A stretch of DNA of 50,042 bases from a virus. The notes under the pieces are model-generated. The model was not told where the DNA came from, did not search any database, and saw nothing but the letters and a program-made list of their open reading frames with translations. Location: IMG/VR virus record IMGVR_UViG_3300025133_000164, positions 1 to 50,042 of that record; one strand, written 5' to 3'. Positions 41,987 through 49,703 of this stretch are shown here, in pieces. The first letter of the stretch is position 1. Each line of letters begins with the position of its first letter. The translations under genes were made by a program, and so were the position numbers.

Positions 41987-42288
41987 TGGCGTGGCACTGG
42001 GGTGAGTGGGAAGACCTGGCAGGCGGCTGGCGGCGTAGAGGCTTCTACCTGGGCAGCATCTGCATGGCCATGGTCATGGACAAGCCGCTCGACAGCGGCA
42101 ACCACCGCCGTCGGATGGAGATCCGAGTTCGTGGCAAGGACATAGGCTCAGCACAGCTGATCGGCACTGCCGATTACGCCCCGGGACTGAACGCAGTGGA
42201 GTACGAGAACTGCTGGAAGAGCGTCCAGTACAAGGTTGAAAACCACTACGCGGAAGAGATACTATCGATGTCCTTCCGAGATTTCTGA
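41986..42288 (+). CDS. hypothetical protein, relative of previous gene
   Basis: 100 residues from ATG 41986, overlapping the previous stop by one base. Trp-rich start (MAWHWGEWEDLAGGW). Same strand-helix plan as the gene before it. Function unknown. Confidence 0.5.
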   Translation: MAWHWGEWEDLAGGWRRRGFYLGSICMAMVMDKPLDSGNHRRRMEIRVRGKDIGSAQLIGTADYAPGLNAVEYENCWKSVQYKVENHYAEEILSMSFRDF

Positions 42289-42335
42289 GAGAGCGAGAGC
42301 AACCGAACAACCGAGACGAGTCAACAGGAGAGATC

Positions 42336-42878
42336 GTGAACATCGCAGCTTCGCCCGGCACTCTTGCCGAGCGCATCGCGTCCATGAAGCGGGACGAGGC
42401 ACGGAGTGCCGTCCGTTCGTGTACGCACATGGCAGAGGTCAAGGAAGTCAGCCGGGACGACACCCGGAAGACCATCCGAGACATCGCCTACCACCGGCTC
42501 CTCCAGCTGGAGGTCCTCGACCTGACCGGCGACGAGGAGGTCGTGAAGGCCCCGAAGAAGGCCAAGAAGGTCAAGGCTCCCAAGCCCAAGAAGGCCCTGC
42601 CGGATGTGCCCGAGGGGCACAAGTGGTGCCCGAAGTGCCTGGTGTTCCACCCCCTGGCCGAGTTCGGCACGCGGAAGATGAAGCGGACCCGCAAGGACGG
42701 GGAAGTGATCGTCACCGAGCGCCCCCAGAGCTACTGCACCCGGGCTCGCAACGGCCACGCCAAGGCGCTGCGCCAGAAGCGTGCAGCCAAGAAGCGGGCA
42801 GCCGAGGCGGAGATCTCCGAGGCTACCGTCGAGGACTTCACCGCAGCGCTCAAGGCGCAGCTGGCAGGTGAAGAGTGA
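42336..42878 (+). CDS. zinc-finger protein, possible nuclease-related
   Basis: 180 residues from GTG 42336 with CAGGAGAG upstream. A Lys/Ala/Pro-rich linker (VKAPKKAKKVKAPKPKKALP, about 69-88) leads to WCPKCLVFHPLAEFG and then SYCTRARNGH. The spacing is that of the treble-clef or zinc-ribbon head of HNH/endonuclease-VII-type phage proteins, but the expected fourth Cys is absent and His may replace it. No catalytic HNH motif is visible. Coupled to the ATPase that follows (GTGA). Confidence 0.5.
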   Translation: MNIAASPGTLAERIASMKRDEARSAVRSCTHMAEVKEVSRDDTRKTIRDIAYHRLLQLEVLDLTGDEEVVKAPKKAKKVKAPKPKKALPDVPEGHKWCPKCLVFHPLAEFGTRKMKRTRKDGEVIVTERPQSYCTRARNGHAKALRQKRAAKKRAAEAEISEATVEDFTAALKAQLAGEE

Positions 42879-43783
42879 AGCGGGGTGAGACCGGCATCCT
42901 CCTCGCCCTGTACGCCCCCTCCAAGTCAGGCAAGACCTTGGCCACCCTGTGCGCCGCCTTCCACGGCAAGTGGGTAGCGGAGAAGGGAGCCCTGCTGCCG
43001 GCGAACGAGTTCGGGATTCCGATCCCGGACGCTGTTCGTGCTCCCGAACTGCCTGACGTGGCGAAGTACGTGAGCACCCTGGTGAAGCAGAAGACCGTCA
43101 TCCCTGCGCTCGTCATCGACGACATGAGCCTGATCGTCCAGCGCACGCTGAGCCGCCTGGAGAACGAGGGTGTCGGCGTCGCCATGTGGGGTCGGATCCG
43201 ACAGTGGGTCATGTCCATCGCCTACGACGCCAAGGAACTGACGGAGCGTGGAACCCACGTGATCTTCAACTTCCACGAGCAGCCCCCGAGGACCTCGTCC
43301 GGCAAGTACATCCGGGGTGGACCCCAGATGCCGGGGCAGCTGCCCGAGCAGTTCAGCGCCGAGTGCTACGTCGTCTGCCGTGCAGTCTTCGACCCGACCG
43401 CCGCCCCCTGGAAGTACGTCCTCCACACCGGCCCGTCAGGTACACACATCCACGGTGACCGCATGGGCGTCTTCCCGGACGTAGGTCCGATGAACCTGCG
43501 AGAGGGCCTGATCCAGGCTGGCTACGACATCCCCCGCCCCAAGGGCATGGAGTGGATGGACAGCGTCGTCGAGAAGATGAGCGAGAAGCTCCTGGCCGAC
43601 GACAACCTGGAGAACTGGAAGCAGGTGCTGAAGGCTCCAGCCGTGAAGCTGGCGCAGAAGCACGGCTCCGGTCCCGTCCGGTGGGCGGTGCAGGATACGG
43701 TCCACAGGGCGGTGATCAAGCACCACCTCGCGGAGGGTGCCCTGATGAGCCTCTTCGAAGACGGGGGCGAAGATGACTGGTAG
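42875..43783 (+). CDS. Sak4/RecA-like ATPase
   Basis: 302 residues from GTG 42875, overlapping the previous stop. Walker A APSKSGKT (14-21) at the very N-terminus and Walker B ALVIDD (Asp82, Asp83) give a compact RecA-like core such as in phage Sak4 single-strand annealing ATPases. Later strands (HVIFNFHEQPP) fit motif positions of that fold. It stands between a zinc protein and the ssDNA-binding-like gene, with a Cas4-like nuclease upstream, a recombination set. Confidence 0.7.
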   Translation: MKRGETGILLALYAPSKSGKTLATLCAAFHGKWVAEKGALLPANEFGIPIPDAVRAPELPDVAKYVSTLVKQKTVIPALVIDDMSLIVQRTLSRLENEGVGVAMWGRIRQWVMSIAYDAKELTERGTHVIFNFHEQPPRTSSGKYIRGGPQMPGQLPEQFSAECYVVCRAVFDPTAAPWKYVLHTGPSGTHIHGDRMGVFPDVGPMNLREGLIQAGYDIPRPKGMEWMDSVVEKMSEKLLADDNLENWKQVLKAPAVKLAQKHGSGPVRWAVQDTVHRAVIKHHLAEGALMSLFEDGGEDDW

Positions 43784-43850
43784 CGCCATCGAGACCGTGC
43801 TGGTCATCGCCGCCACCCTATTCCTCCTGTCGATGCTGTTCGGCAAGTAG
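43773..43850 (+). CDS. 25-residue membrane peptide
   Basis: ATG 43773 lies inside the end of the ATPase gene. MTGSAIETVLVIAATLFLLS is a good membrane segment with a polar cap, followed by MLFGK. Comparable to the 23-residue peptide after the MoxR-like ATPase. Confidence 0.4.
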   Translation: MTGSAIETVLVIAATLFLLSMLFGK

Positions 43851-43910
43851 TTTCCCTGGCCCAGGGTACGGGCATTTCTGACAACAACAACCATGCCAAG
43901 AGGAAAGAGC

Positions 43911-44426
43911 ATGTCTGATCTGAGCAACGTCGCGATCGACTTCACCGACGCGACCCCCGCAGGTGGCTTCGGCTACCCCAAGATGGGCCTGAACACGGCC
44001 CGCATCACCGAGTGGAAGCACTACCCGGCTGGTGATCGTGGGGGAGCCGTCTTCTACCTGTACATGGTGACCGATGGGATCCAGCACCGTGAGCGCTTCG
44101 GCGTCGAGCGGGGCCTGCCCTTCATGCTGTCCGCCCTCATCTCCGCCGGAGCGCCCGAGAAGGCCGTCGTCGGGAAGAAGGTGACCGGCAAGATCCTGGA
44201 GAAGACCACCGGCAAGCGCGTCTTCTTCCACTACACCCCGCCCGAACTGGACCCCAACGGCAAGGCTCGCAAGGGGAGCTACCCGTCGTACTCCTTCTAC
44301 ACGAAGGATCGCTACGACGCGATGGTGAAGGACCAGGAAGACGAGAACCTCGACGACGTCGGTGACTCCGAGGGCGACGACGACTTCGACTTCCTGAACG
44401 AAGACGAAGACGAGGCCGCCAAGTAG
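43911..44426 (+). CDS. ssDNA-binding-like protein with acidic tail
   Basis: 171 residues from ATG 43911 (AGAGGAAAGAG upstream); ATG 43893 is in frame but lacks a ribosome site. The N-terminal 130 residues are a beta-rich domain (GGAVFYLYMVTDG, RVFFHYTPPE) of OB-fold-like size. The last 35 residues are almost all Asp and Glu, the partner-binding tail typical of phage ssDNA-binding proteins such as T7 gp2.5. Placed between the recombination ATPase and the polymerase. Confidence 0.6.
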   Translation: MSDLSNVAIDFTDATPAGGFGYPKMGLNTARITEWKHYPAGDRGGAVFYLYMVTDGIQHRERFGVERGLPFMLSALISAGAPEKAVVGKKVTGKILEKTTGKRVFFHYTPPELDPNGKARKGSYPSYSFYTKDRYDAMVKDQEDENLDDVGDSEGDDDFDFLNEDEDEAAK

Positions 44427-44600
44427 ATCGGTACCAACGGCAGGTCAGCTGCTGAGTTGTGCTCCTCTCAGTGGCTGATCACCGAGAAGGCTTGGCCCCC
44501 ACCTTCTGCCAAGAACGGGGGCACCTCCGATGACAGTCGGGCCGGACCCAACCTACGGTCCTCACCCTCCGCCCGGCCCGGCTGTCTTCAGAGGTGACAC
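44427..44600 (+). other. 174-base gap with hairpins
   Basis: Contains CTTGGC (44491-44496) pairing with GCCAAG (44508-44513), and CGGGCCG near 44538 pairing with CGGCCCG near 44575, which precedes the ribosome site GAGGTGAC. A terminator followed by a structured leader is possible. There is no T-run. No gene seen. Confidence 0.4.
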
Positions 44601-44906
44601 ATGAACGAGGAAGTCGAAGCTGTGTTCACCCAACTGGCGCTGATGCAGGCTGGTGGGGAGCGGCTCGTGCTCAACGAAGAAGACTTCGCCACGTACACCA
44701 AGTACCTGGAGAGCCAGTGCCGGGTGTCGAGCGCGACGACGATCGCGCTTGGTTGTGACAGCAGCGCTGTTGTGTCACCTACATCCGTGATGCAAGCCAA
44801 GATCAGCGCTTGGTACCAGAGGCCGACCACCTCCTTCCGGGGCGAGCGAGTCTACTCCCGTTCCGAACTCACCATGTGGACGCAGGCGTATGCAACCAGG
44901 AAGTGA
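44601..44906 (+). CDS. hypothetical protein upstream of DNA polymerase
   Basis: 101 residues from ATG 44601 (GAGGTGAC upstream). A helical N-terminus and a Ser/Thr/Val-rich middle. It overlaps the polymerase gene by 17 bases. Function unknown. Confidence 0.5.
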   Translation: MNEEVEAVFTQLALMQAGGERLVLNEEDFATYTKYLESQCRVSSATTIALGCDSSAVVSPTSVMQAKISAWYQRPTTSFRGERVYSRSELTMWTQAYATRK

Positions 44907-47577
44907 CTGCCAAGACTGTGCCTTGGGCCAGTACCACAAGCGGAAGGAGACCTTCTGCCCGGTGTTGGGGGAGGCGCACGCCAACGACAAGTACCTGATC
45001 ATCGGCCTCTTTCCTGGCTCACACGAAGTACAGGAAGGCAGGCCCTTCGTCGGTCCTTCGGGGATCGAACTGATGCAGGCGCTGGAGGCTACCGGCATTT
45101 CTCGTGACGAGTGCCACATCGAGCACGTGATCTCGTGCCAGCCCCCCGAGAACAACCTGGAGAAGTTCAGGTACCAGCTGAAGAAGAAGACCAAGGCCAG
45201 GAAGAAGAAGGATCCGGGGTGGGTAGCCCCACTGGACCCTCACCGCGCGTGCCAAGGGCACATCCACCAGCTGGACTACTCCAAGTACAAGGGCATCATC
45301 TGCCTGGGCAAGGAAGCGATGCAGCTCTTCCGGAAGCAGTCCTCCATCATGACGATGCGTGGGGCGTGCGAGGAAGTGCAGCAGGGATCGGGCGTCAGGG
45401 GCACCATCCGGCCCGTCAAGGTCGGGTACACCCTCCACCCTGCCTTCGTGTCTCGCTCACCGGAGTGGCGTGACGTCTTCCAGTCCGACATCGCCAAGGC
45501 GTTCCGATACTTCAGGGGAGACCTCCGCTGGCAGTGGCCGGACGTCCAGATTGCGGTCCAGGACCCGAAGCGCTGGCGCGATACGCCGCACGGACCCTAC
45601 GGAGCGGCCCACGTCAAGTTCACAGACATCAGCGGCGACCTGGGTCCCCTCGTAGTCGAGGCTTTGATCCAAGAACTCGTCGATGACGGCGAGCCGGTGG
45701 TCTACGACCTTGAAACCGACTCCAAGTACCCGATGGTCGCCAACATCCGGTGTGTCGGCTTCGGCAACCGCAAGCGGGCTGTCGTCTTCCCGATCAACGA
45801 CCTCCGGAACCACCCCATCTGCCCCGACTGGCTCGGACCTCGCGTCGGCAAGCTGCTTTCGGACCCCCCCTTCAAGCTCATCGGGCACAACGCCGGGCAG
45901 TACGACCGGGCAGTGATGGAAGCGCACGGTGTGACGCCCAGGTTGGACGGCGACACCATCCTCATGCACCTGCTCGCCGACAACGAGCAGAGCCACAGCC
46001 TGGGCTTCTTGGGCAGCTACTACACCGACAACATCGAGGCGTGGAAGGCGGATCACACCGCTACGGAGGCCAAGGACAACGTCGAGCTTTGGGTCTACAA
46101 CGCCAAGGACTGCGTAGTCAACGCCAGGATCATTCCACCGGTCATCAAGCAGGTTCGCCGCCGCAAGCAGGGCCACCTCCTGAAGCGGGAGCACATGCTC
46201 CAGGACGCGGGTGCTGGAATGACGAGGCTGGGCCTGGCTCTCGACGCCGGGAGGCTGGAGAAGATCCGCCAAGCAGTCGACACCAAGCGGCACACCAGCG
46301 CGACGGTCACCAGCCGCATCGCAGCTGGAGTGAACCCCCTGTCCTCACAGCAGCTGTCCAGGCTGCTCTTCGACACCTGGAAGCTGCACCCCGTAGGCTA
46401 CTCGGAGAAGACCGGAGAGCCTTCCACGGACGACGCGACCCTCCTTCGGATGCTGACGACCTACGACCTGACCTCAGACCAGCGTGAGTTCATCACAGCT
46501 GTCAGGTTCCTGCGTCGCTGCTCCAAGGTGAAGGGCACCTACCTCACTCCCTTCTCCAACCTCTCAGGGCTGTACGAAGACAAGCGGCTCCACCCGTCCT
46601 ACAACAGGCTGCCCGCTACAGGGCGCTACTCGTCCTCCAACCCCAACGCCCAGACGGTGCCCATGTACCTGCCCGGGATCGGATGGGTGGATGCGGACGA
46701 GGTGTACCACCCGCTGGCGCTGCGTTCCTGCTTCATCCCCCAGAGAGGGAGCGTCTTCGTCGGCGCAGACATGGACCAGCTGGAGCTTCGGGTCATCGCT
46801 GAAGAGGCGGAAGCCTCCCGGCTACTGCGGTCCTTCGAAGACGGCAGCGACCCGCACAACGACACCATGGAGATGATCTACGGCACCGGGATCTGGAGAA
46901 TGGACGGCGCTCCCGTAGACGCCGACGGCAACACCGACCGCTACGGGAAGGGCGGGGGCATCTTCAAGCAGACCCGAGGCATCACCAAGACGGTGCGCTA
47001 CGCCTGGCAGTACGCCGCGAAGGCCCCCAAGATTCACGAGCAGATCATCGGAGTCGAAGACCCGGTTTCCGGTAAGTTCCCGTATGGCCACTACACGATT
47101 CCAGATGTCCGCTCGATCTGCAAGGGCCTGGACAAGGCTGACCCCGAGATCCCACGCTGGTGGGAGCGCATCGTCGCAGGCTACCGGAGGGACGGCTTCG
47201 TAGCTGACACCCTCTGGGGCCGTCGTCGGGATTTCAAGGGCGACGAGAAGATCAACGAACTCGTCAACCACCCGATCCAGAGCAAAGGCGCGAGCATCGT
47301 CCACGAGGCGATGATCGAGCTTCTCTACGGAGAGCAGCCCTGGTTCACGACGGAGAAGGCAAGCGGCAACGGCAGGCGGGAGACGATTCCCTTCGACTTC
47401 AAGAAGAAGTACGGGCTCGTCAACCAGTGCCACGACTCGCTGGTGTTCGAAGTGCCTGAAGCCGACGCTGAACGCGTAGCAGAACTGATGACGGACGTCA
47501 TGACCCGCAAGGTGAAGGGCGGATCCGTCGTGTACTCGGCTGAGGCCGACATCGGAGAACGCTGGAGCGACGTCTAA
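44890..47577 (+). CDS. uracil-DNA-glycosylase-like domain fused to family A DNA polymerase
   Basis: 895 residues from ATG 44890. The first 200 residues match Fe-S uracil-DNA glycosylases: CQDC (Cys7, Cys10), GLFPGSHE (39-46), GRPFVG, CQPPENN and TLHPAF. In family 4 enzymes the first motif is GE.PG; here Leu40 replaces the Glu, nearer to family 5, so activity is uncertain. A DnaQ-like exonuclease follows (YDLET, Asp273, Glu275; IGHNAGQYD; YNAKDCVVN). The polymerase has motif A ADMDQLELR (Asp627), motif B with Arg696, Lys700, Tyr704, Tyr708, and motif C CHDSLVFE (Asp849, Ser850). Tyr704 sits where T7 polymerase has Tyr526; Ser850 replaces the usual Glu. Chief replicative polymerase. Confidence 0.88.
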   Translation: MQPGSDCQDCALGQYHKRKETFCPVLGEAHANDKYLIIGLFPGSHEVQEGRPFVGPSGIELMQALEATGISRDECHIEHVISCQPPENNLEKFRYQLKKKTKARKKKDPGWVAPLDPHRACQGHIHQLDYSKYKGIICLGKEAMQLFRKQSSIMTMRGACEEVQQGSGVRGTIRPVKVGYTLHPAFVSRSPEWRDVFQSDIAKAFRYFRGDLRWQWPDVQIAVQDPKRWRDTPHGPYGAAHVKFTDISGDLGPLVVEALIQELVDDGEPVVYDLETDSKYPMVANIRCVGFGNRKRAVVFPINDLRNHPICPDWLGPRVGKLLSDPPFKLIGHNAGQYDRAVMEAHGVTPRLDGDTILMHLLADNEQSHSLGFLGSYYTDNIEAWKADHTATEAKDNVELWVYNAKDCVVNARIIPPVIKQVRRRKQGHLLKREHMLQDAGAGMTRLGLALDAGRLEKIRQAVDTKRHTSATVTSRIAAGVNPLSSQQLSRLLFDTWKLHPVGYSEKTGEPSTDDATLLRMLTTYDLTSDQREFITAVRFLRRCSKVKGTYLTPFSNLSGLYEDKRLHPSYNRLPATGRYSSSNPNAQTVPMYLPGIGWVDADEVYHPLALRSCFIPQRGSVFVGADMDQLELRVIAEEAEASRLLRSFEDGSDPHNDTMEMIYGTGIWRMDGAPVDADGNTDRYGKGGGIFKQTRGITKTVRYAWQYAAKAPKIHEQIIGVEDPVSGKFPYGHYTIPDVRSICKGLDKADPEIPRWWERIVAGYRRDGFVADTLWGRRRDFKGDEKINELVNHPIQSKGASIVHEAMIELLYGEQPWFTTEKASGNGRRETIPFDFKKKYGLVNQCHDSLVFEVPEADAERVAELMTDVMTRKVKGGSVVYSAEADIGERWSDV

Positions 47578-47741
47578 GGAGAGTAGTCGGTCGGCAGACA
47601 GGCTTGAGCAGGCAACGGCAAGCGCAGCAACGGGTAGCCGGCACCCGGTAGATGTGCTCCTCTCCCGTCGGATTGGTACCCTACCCGGGACCTGCGAGAC
47701 CGGCTGACAAGTCCGGGGTTCGATTCCCCTACTCTCCCCCA
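47578..47741 (+). ncRNA. 164-base tRNA-like element
   Basis: GGAGAGTAG (47578-47586), directly after the polymerase stop codon, pairs perfectly with CTACTCTCC (47729-47737). The 3' part reads like a tRNA end: T-arm GGGG-TTCGATT-CCCC (47715-47729), the acceptor strand, discriminator C and an encoded CCA (47739-47741). A normal tRNA is 73-95 bases; here about 90 extra bases lie between, with hairpins such as CGGGT/ACCCG (47630-47646). I could not place D and anticodon arms convincingly. It may be an intron-bearing or decayed tRNA, an attachment-site copy of a host tRNA end, or a new tRNA-like RNA. Confidence 0.45.
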
Positions 47742-47759
47742 TTTTCAGGAGCAAAGAAC

Positions 47760-48227
47760 ATGACCTACATCTGGACACACCCCTCCGGCAAGCAGAAGGC
47801 GGAGCTGGTGGCTGAAGCGCGGAAGCTCGCGCTCGACATCGGGGACAAGGTCGTCCCCTCGCTGAAGGACTACAGCGCCTACTTCAAGGGCGACTGGAAC
47901 GCCTGGGCGACGAGCATCCCCCGCCGACAGAACACGACGACAGGGAAGCCCCTCTACCAGGGTGTGCTGCTGACGCAGCAGGTCCTGGGCAAGGCCACGG
48001 CTCAGATCGTGAACGCCGGCCTGCTTGCCGGGCTGCCTGTCCGGTGGTGGGACGGGAAGGTGCTGATCGAGATCGGCTCCGTCCGCACCACCGACCCCAA
48101 CAACTGGCAGGCGGGCTGGGAAGCCATGCCCAAGACCCCGGAGTCAGCAGAGGACGACGAGTCCGCTGCCGACTTCAAGCTCAACGACGACCCCTTCGCC
48201 GACCTCTTCGAACCGGACCTGTTCTAA
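47760..48227 (+). CDS. hypothetical protein with acidic aromatic tail
   Basis: 155 residues from ATG 47760 with CAGGAGC upstream. Mixed alpha/beta core with Trp-rich segments (YIWTHPSGK, DWNAWATSIP) and an acidic tail ending DPFADLFEPDLF, which looks like the hydrophobic-acidic tips by which ssDNA-binding proteins bind partners. It may be a replication accessory factor. It ends in the last codon of a converging gene. Confidence 0.5.
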   Translation: MTYIWTHPSGKQKAELVAEARKLALDIGDKVVPSLKDYSAYFKGDWNAWATSIPRRQNTTTGKPLYQGVLLTQQVLGKATAQIVNAGLLAGLPVRWWDGKVLIEIGSVRTTDPNNWQAGWEAMPKTPESAEDDESAADFKLNDDPFADLFEPDLF

Positions 48228-48466
48228 GCGCCCCAGCGATCCTTCGCTTCGTTGAAGAAGGCGACGATCATGTCGACGAGAGCACCGATGAGCTTGGCTT
48301 CGACAGCCTCCCCGATGACGGGGATGTCGATCAGCTCGTTGACCTTCTCGACGACCCACGCCTTCTTCGCCGCGCCGGACTTCTCCCCGAAGAGGTCTTC
48401 CGCCGTACGGATGAGGTTCTTGATGATCGAGAAGAGCTTCTCGGGTGCTACCTTGCGCTTGGCCAT
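48224..48466 (-). CDS. holin-superfamily-like small protein
   Basis: 80 residues from ATG 48466, preceded on the minus strand by CAGGAGAAGAAG. The pattern KLFSIIKNLIRTAEDLFGEK, then KKAWVVEKVNELI, then AKLIGALVDMIVAFFNEA resembles the cytosolic part of LL-H-type phage holins, but the usual N-terminal membrane span is absent. Its 3' end overlaps the end of the 155-residue gene on the other strand by four bases. Neighbouring amidase supports a lysis role; otherwise unknown. Confidence 0.45.
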   Translation of the reverse strand: MAKRKVAPEKLFSIIKNLIRTAEDLFGEKSGAAKKAWVVEKVNELIDIPVIGEAVEAKLIGALVDMIVAFFNEAKDRWGA

Positions 48467-48557
48467 CTTCTTCTCCTGCCCACTGGGCACCAGCTACTAA
48501 CTGTACCGCTTGTCACACAGCTCGCTGAGACTGCCCCGCGAGTGAGAGAGGTCTACC

Positions 48558-48878
48558 ATGAACAAGTTCATCGCGTGGCTGCAATCCCAGTCGCGACGCC
48601 AGGATGAGATCGGCGTCGTCGCCGTTGCCCTCCTCCACGAGTGCGAAATCGTGGGTGCGCCCAAGCACTGGCAAGGCATGCTGAACCTCCTTCGGGGCGT
48701 CCTCCCGGGCAGCACCCACGAGGTGGAACGGATGTTCGCCCACGCCTACGACGAGTGGTGGCTGACGGTGAATCCTCGTCACTGGACCCAGTGGGGAGCA
48801 GACGGCCACTTGGATCCTACCAAGCTCACACCTGCTGTGATACATTCCCGCATAGCGGGGGCTCCCCCCGAGGAGTGA
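48558..48878 (+). CDS. hypothetical protein upstream of amidase
   Basis: 106 residues from ATG 48558 (GAGAGAGG upstream). Helical, with Trp residues and a short Pro-rich end (SRIAGAPPEE). It ends two bases before the amidase gene and is probably co-translated with it. No membrane segment, so not a holin. Confidence 0.5.
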   Translation: MNKFIAWLQSQSRRQDEIGVVAVALLHECEIVGAPKHWQGMLNLLRGVLPGSTHEVERMFAHAYDEWWLTVNPRHWTQWGADGHLDPTKLTPAVIHSRIAGAPPEE

Positions 48879-48880
48879 TC

Positions 48881-49345
48881 ATGCAGGTCGAGTGGATTGT
48901 CGTACATTGTTCGGATGCGCCCCCCAAGTACGGAGCGGCCGACATTCGTGCCTGGCACCTCGATCAGGGCTGGAGTGACATCGGCTACCACCGAGTCATC
49001 TCCAAGCCGGACGACCACTGGTTCACCGAACTGGGCCGGAATGAAGCAGTTCCCGGCTCCCACGCCTACGGGCTGAACAGCCGAAGCCTGGGCATCTGCG
49101 TCGCCGGCAAGTACGACGACGAAGCCCCGGAGCAGTCTCCCTGGGACCTTGCCGCGCGGATCTGCGCGATGTGGTGCATGGAGTACGGCCTAAATTCTGA
49201 GAGAGTCATTGGCCACCGTGAGGTGGATCGTGCTGGAGCACCCAAGACTCTCAAGACGTGTCCTGGGAAGATGTTCGACATGGACAGCTTCCGCGACGAG
49301 GTCCGCACGGTGGTGGACCTGCTTGAACGACTGGAGCCAGCATGA
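48881..49345 (+). CDS. N-acetylmuramoyl-L-alanine amidase (T7 lysozyme-like endolysin)
   Basis: 154 residues from ATG 48881 (GAGGAGTG upstream). Co-linear with T7 lysozyme: VVHCSDA (zinc His9), ADIRAWHLDQGWSDIGYH (Tyr36), GRNEAVPGSHAYG, IGHRE (zinc His112) and TLKTCPG (Lys125 and zinc Cys127). All catalytic and zinc residues of the amidase_2 family are kept and there is no wall-binding domain, typical of Gram-negative hosts. It cuts the bond between muramic acid and L-Ala in the periplasm. T7 lysozyme also inhibits its phage RNA polymerase, but no such polymerase is seen here. Confidence 0.88.
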   Translation: MQVEWIVVHCSDAPPKYGAADIRAWHLDQGWSDIGYHRVISKPDDHWFTELGRNEAVPGSHAYGLNSRSLGICVAGKYDDEAPEQSPWDLAARICAMWCMEYGLNSERVIGHREVDRAGAPKTLKTCPGKMFDMDSFRDEVRTVVDLLERLEPA

Positions 49346-49428
49346 AGAATCAGCCTACCTGCCCCAACGGGCACCCCGCAGACGGGAAGCCCTGTACCGA
49401 GTACCAGTGCGAGCGGGTGAAGCGGTGA
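49342..49428 (+). CDS. 28-residue Cys-containing peptide
   Basis: ATG 49342 overlaps the amidase stop (ATGA). MKNQPTCPNGHPADGKPCTE with a third Cys shortly after; the CPNGH...C...C pattern is that of a small zinc knuckle. Overlaps the next start as GTGA. Confidence 0.4.
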   Translation: MKNQPTCPNGHPADGKPCTEYQCERVKR

Positions 49429-49703
49429 TCCGCCGAATCCTGAACGGTACCGTCCGCCACCTGACCCGCCCGAGCCGCCGCCGCTTCGAACAGCTGGAGG
49501 AGCAGAACCTGCGGCTCCAGGCCCAGGTGGCCCGCGAGACGAAGCGCCGGGTGCAGACCTTCGACAAGCTGCAAGACCTCCGCTTCGCCGCGAAGCGTGC
49601 AGTCATCAACGCCACCCGAGCAGGGGATGGGACCGTAGTCGAGGTCGAGTACGACTTGATCGCGACGCTCGTCGCCCTCCTCCCCACCGACAGGATGGAC
49701 TGA
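49425..49703 (+). CDS. coiled-coil protein in lysis region
   Basis: 92 residues from GTG 49425, overlapping the previous stop. Strongly basic N-terminus, then a coiled coil (RFEQLEEQNLRLQAQVARE). No membrane segment or lipobox, so spanin function is not supported. Overlaps the next gene by one base. Confidence 0.5.
   Translation: MIRRILNGTVRHLTRPSRRRFEQLEEQNLRLQAQVARETKRRVQTFDKLQDLRFAAKRAVINATRAGDGTVVEVEYDLIATLVALLPTDRMD

Noticed and set aside
47578-47670. Shorter tRNA of about 90 bases closing with CTCTCC at 47663-47668
   Set aside because: That version has no T-loop (TTC) before the 3' strand and no encoded CCA; the longer pairing with the T-arm at 47715-47729 is far better.
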